Source: Subdoligranulum sp. CAG:314
GTDB taxonomy: Bacteria; Bacillota; Clostridia; Christensenellales; CAG-314
Direction: 5' to 3'
Length of the DNA: 13,939 nt
Assembly: GCA_000437915.1 (NCBI GenBank)
Contig: FR900999.1
Span: 186,321 to 200,259, forward strand
Every line of letters begins with the position of its first letter. Position 1 is the first letter of the stretch. Positions 13,881-13,939 of the stretch are shown piece after piece. The position numbers and the translations under genes are program-made. The notes under the pieces are model-generated. The model was not told where the DNA came from, searched no databases, and worked only from the letters and a program-made list of their open reading frames with translations.

Positions 13881-13939
13881 ATGAGTTATACTGCTTTAAC
13901 CGTTCTCGGTTTTTCATTGATATTTTTATCCACGACGCT
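13881..13939 (+). CDS. N-terminus of a membrane protein, possibly ZIP-family metal transporter (partial)
   Basis: ATG 13881 follows AGGAG at 13871-13875 with a five-base spacing, and 19 codons are visible before the window ends: MSYTALTVLGFSLIFLSTT. This is a hydrophobic first membrane helix. The length and the LIFLSTT end resemble the opening of Firmicute ZIP-type (ZupT/GufA-like) divalent-metal transporters, but 19 residues are too few to be sure; other membrane proteins start the same way. It has its own promoter and lies beyond the recombinase terminator, so it is probably chromosomal DNA to the right of the mobile element. Confidence 0.6.
   Translation, partial: MSYTALTVLGFSLIFLSTT

Noticed and set aside
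1..13939. tRNA or rRNA genes
   Set aside because: No cloverleaf with a CCA-adjacent acceptor stem or rRNA-like sequence was recognised on either strand.

Overview
The window looks like Gram-positive Clostridia-type DNA (Bacillota). It is AT-rich on the left, most genes carry strong AGGAGG-like ribosome sites, several start at GTG or TTG, and the protein families are those of gut Firmicutes. It reads as part of an integrated mobile element carrying a defence cargo, with a probable chromosomal flank at the far right. The species cannot be named from this sequence.

Left part (1-8575), all on the + strand and tightly spaced: the 3' end of hsdM, a broken Cas2-like small gene, a TIR-domain protein, a short hydrophobic ORF overlapping hsdS, hsdS, a 4-fold beta flower protein, hsdR, an HExxH metallopeptidase of the YgjP/SprT-like group, and a HipA/CtkA-like kinase whose first codons are frame-shifted. 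HsdM, HsdS and HsdR together form a type I restriction-modification enzyme. The TIR protein, beta flower protein, peptidase and kinase lie inside the same transcription unit, so this is an RM core with several accessory genes that could act in signalling, damage response or abortive infection.

Middle part (8576-9795) has no intact gene. It holds the decayed antisense remnant of a SLOG/DUF1273-like protein, an intrinsic terminator hairpin, and a run of at least seven diverged repeats spaced 72 to 98 bases apart. Several of the repeats can pair with the end of their own unit to form long hairpins.

Right part (9796-13750) is mobile-element biology, apparently with higher GC: a DUF6291-like protein whose start codon seems lost, a hairpin-dense intergenic segment that could be an oriT, an accessory DNA-binding-like protein, a small ribbon-helix-helix-like protein behind a near-consensus promoter with nested palindromes, a structured non-coding segment, a 61-residue SHOCT-like protein, and a large serine recombinase broken by two compensating single-base frameshifts. 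No relaxase or coupling protein is present. A strong terminator closes this part.

From 13751 on, a promoter and the first 19 codons of a membrane protein (possibly a ZIP-type metal transporter) suggest the chromosomal neighbour.

Across the window, hsdS and hsdR are intact while six loci show a nonsense codon, an indel or a lost start. This means either decay of an immobilised element or uneven sequence quality.
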